Shown here one piece after another: positions 14,912-15,831 of a stretch of 15,831 nt of DNA. The stretch is from Caulobacteraceae bacterium (GTDB lineage: Bacteria; Pseudomonadota; Alphaproteobacteria; Caulobacterales; Caulobacteraceae), in contig CANGRP010000024.1 of the NCBI GenBank assembly GCA_947456005.1, positions 1-15,831 on the forward strand, written 5' to 3'. A model generated the notes under the pieces. That model saw only the letters and a program-made list of their open reading frames with translations, was not told where the DNA came from and searched no databases. Position 1 is the first letter of the stretch, and every line of letters starts with the position of its first letter. The position numbers and the translations under genes were made by a program.

Positions 14912-15376
14912 ATGAGCCGGCCCTTCTGGGAGACCACCCCCCTCGACCGCATGAGCCCCGAGCAATGGGAGAGCCTCTGCGACGGCTGCGGCCTGTGTTG
15001 CCTGGTCCGCTTCGAGGACGCCGACTCCGGCGAGATCGTCCCCACCCGGGTGCATTGCCGTCTGCTCGACGCCGGGACCTGCCGCTGCTCCGACTATGTC
15101 CACCGCAAGCGCGAGGTGCCGGACTGCATCACCCTGACACCCGACCTGATCCCCCGCCTGAGCTGGATGCCGAAGTCCTGCGCCTACCGGCGGATCCATG
15201 AGGGCCGGGGGCTTGCGGACTGGCACCCCCTGATCAGCGGCGACCCTGAAAGCGTCCACCGAGCGGGAGTCTCCGTCCGCGGCCAGACGATCAGCGAGAC
15301 CGAGCTCGCGCACGAAGACGACATGGTCGACCACGCCGCGCCCGACCTCCTGGATGAACGCGGACTCGAGGACTGA
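14912..15376 (+). CDS. YcgN-type (UPF0260) cysteine-cluster protein
   Basis: The protein has 154 residues, like E. coli YcgN. It has the conserved cysteine cluster: C23, C26, C29 and C30 in SLCDGCGLCC, then C49, C57, C59, C72 and C90. Other family marks are PFWETTPLDRMSPEQWESLC at the N-terminus, LSWMPKSCAYR (83-93) and LADWHPLISGD. The cysteines suggest binding of zinc or an iron-sulfur cluster; the role is unknown. AGGAG precedes the ATG with a rather short gap. It diverges from the ABC-F gene over 78 bp. After it come 109 bp with no gene before the DnaJ-type gene. Confidence 0.92.
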   Translation: MSRPFWETTPLDRMSPEQWESLCDGCGLCCLVRFEDADSGEIVPTRVHCRLLDAGTCRCSDYVHRKREVPDCITLTPDLIPRLSWMPKSCAYRRIHEGRGLADWHPLISGDPESVHRAGVSVRGQTISETELAHEDDMVDHAAPDLLDERGLED

Positions 15377-15485
15377 GGCCCGATGGCCGCCCATGGGAGT
15401 GACATTTCCGCAACACTTGCCCTTGCGGACCTGACGTCGGACCCTACCTCAAAGCCAGTGATTTTCCCCTGCTGAGGTGACCCCC

Positions 15486-15831
15486 GTGGCGCGAGATCCC
15501 TACGAGGTCCTCGGCGTTCCGCGCAGCGCCGGGGCAGACGACATCCGCAAGGCCTTCCGGAAGCTGGCCAAGAAGCACCATCCTGACGCCAATCCGGGCG
15601 ACAAGGCCGCCGAGGAGAGGTTCAAGCAGGTCAGCGGAGCCTTCGACCTGCTGGGAGACGCCGAGAAGCGCCGCAAGTTCGACGCGGGCGAGATCGACGC
15701 CGACGGCCGGGAAGTGTTCCGGGGGTTCGGTGGCCCGGGTCAGGGAGGTCCCTTCGGTGGCGGGGGCGGCGGTTTTGATGGGGCGGACTTCAGCGACATC
15801 CTCGGTGAGATGTTTGGCCGCCGGGGCGGTC
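15486..15831 (+). CDS. DnaJ-family co-chaperone (CbpA type), 3' end outside the window
   Basis: The first 115 residues are present. A J domain (about 4-68) begins DPYEVLGVPRSAGADDIRKA and carries the essential HPD motif at 32-34, which stimulates the ATPase of an Hsp70 such as DnaK. It is followed by a Gly/Phe-rich linker (80-97) and FSDILGEMFG (102-111). The J-GF order with ILGEMFG is typical of CbpA/DnaJ proteins lacking the zinc finger, but the C-terminal domain is not visible, so canonical DnaJ is not excluded. GTG at 15486 is chosen because GAGGTGA lies a few bases upstream and it gives the standard N-terminus. Confidence 0.88.
   Translation, partial: MARDPYEVLGVPRSAGADDIRKAFRKLAKKHHPDANPGDKAAEERFKQVSGAFDLLGDAEKRRKFDAGEIDADGREVFRGFGGPGQGGPFGGGGGGFDGADFSDILGEMFGRRGG

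Noticed and set aside
14834..15394. Upstream continuation of the ABC-F frame, which would give a 785-residue protein
   Set aside because: The extra 187 residues are antisense to the well-supported YcgN-type gene and show no ABC-F features; ATG 14833 begins exactly at the family N-terminus.
15418..15455. Heat-shock (sigma-32 type) promoter before the DnaJ-family gene
   Set aside because: CTTGCGG and CCCTACCT have tolerable spacing, but the match to the -10 consensus is too poor to call.

Overview
The window is GC-rich DNA from an alphaproteobacterium, most likely a member of the Caulobacterales (Caulobacter, Phenylobacterium or Brevundimonas type). This rests on the lgt / UbiK-type / YbjN / proC neighbourhood, a DUF2336 gene, an ABC-F gene with a YcgN-type neighbour, and high G/C third positions. 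The genus assignment is inference; no rRNA or tRNA gene is present.

Layout. (1) 1-2560: lgt (minus, cut by the window start, TTG start) diverges from a UbiK-type gene, followed by a YbjN-domain gene and proC. Three DnaA-box-like 9-mers and four GANTC sites lie between 568 and 1239. (2) 2557-5104: an OmpR/EnvZ-type two-component pair on the minus strand, then a small exported DUF2147 protein that overlaps proC tail to tail. (3) 5199-7223: a branched-chain aminotransferase with a readable promoter, convergent with a DUF2336 gene. (4) 7251-10234: a probable integrated cassette. A 215-bp piece of the 3' end of the ABC permease gene occurs twice in direct orientation, at 7251-7465 and 10020-10234. 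Between the copies lie an exported SnoaL/DUF4440-type protein, a DUF2975 membrane protein paired with a small XRE regulator, and a Nudix hydrolase, plus two stretches with no gene. (5) 10020-12544: an ABC importer operon (binding protein, ATPase, permease; minus strand) of the NMT1/SsuABC/ThiXYZ type. (6) 12545-13036: about 490 bp without a gene but with several inverted repeats. (7) 13037-15831: a Uup-type ABC-F ATPase, a divergent YcgN-type cysteine-cluster protein, and the start of a CbpA-type DnaJ co-chaperone cut by the window end.

The most interesting point is region 4. The two repeat copies differ at 10 of 215 positions and every difference is synonymous. Nine of the ten lie in the stop-codon-proximal 82 bases; the 82 bases next to the cassette junction are identical and contain a 20-bp perfect palindrome. 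This is what is expected when a DNA circle carrying its own version of a gene's 3' end integrates, leaves the target protein unchanged, and displaces the native 3' end to the far side. No recombinase gene is present, so the element would depend on help in trans, be decayed, or have entered by homologous recombination.
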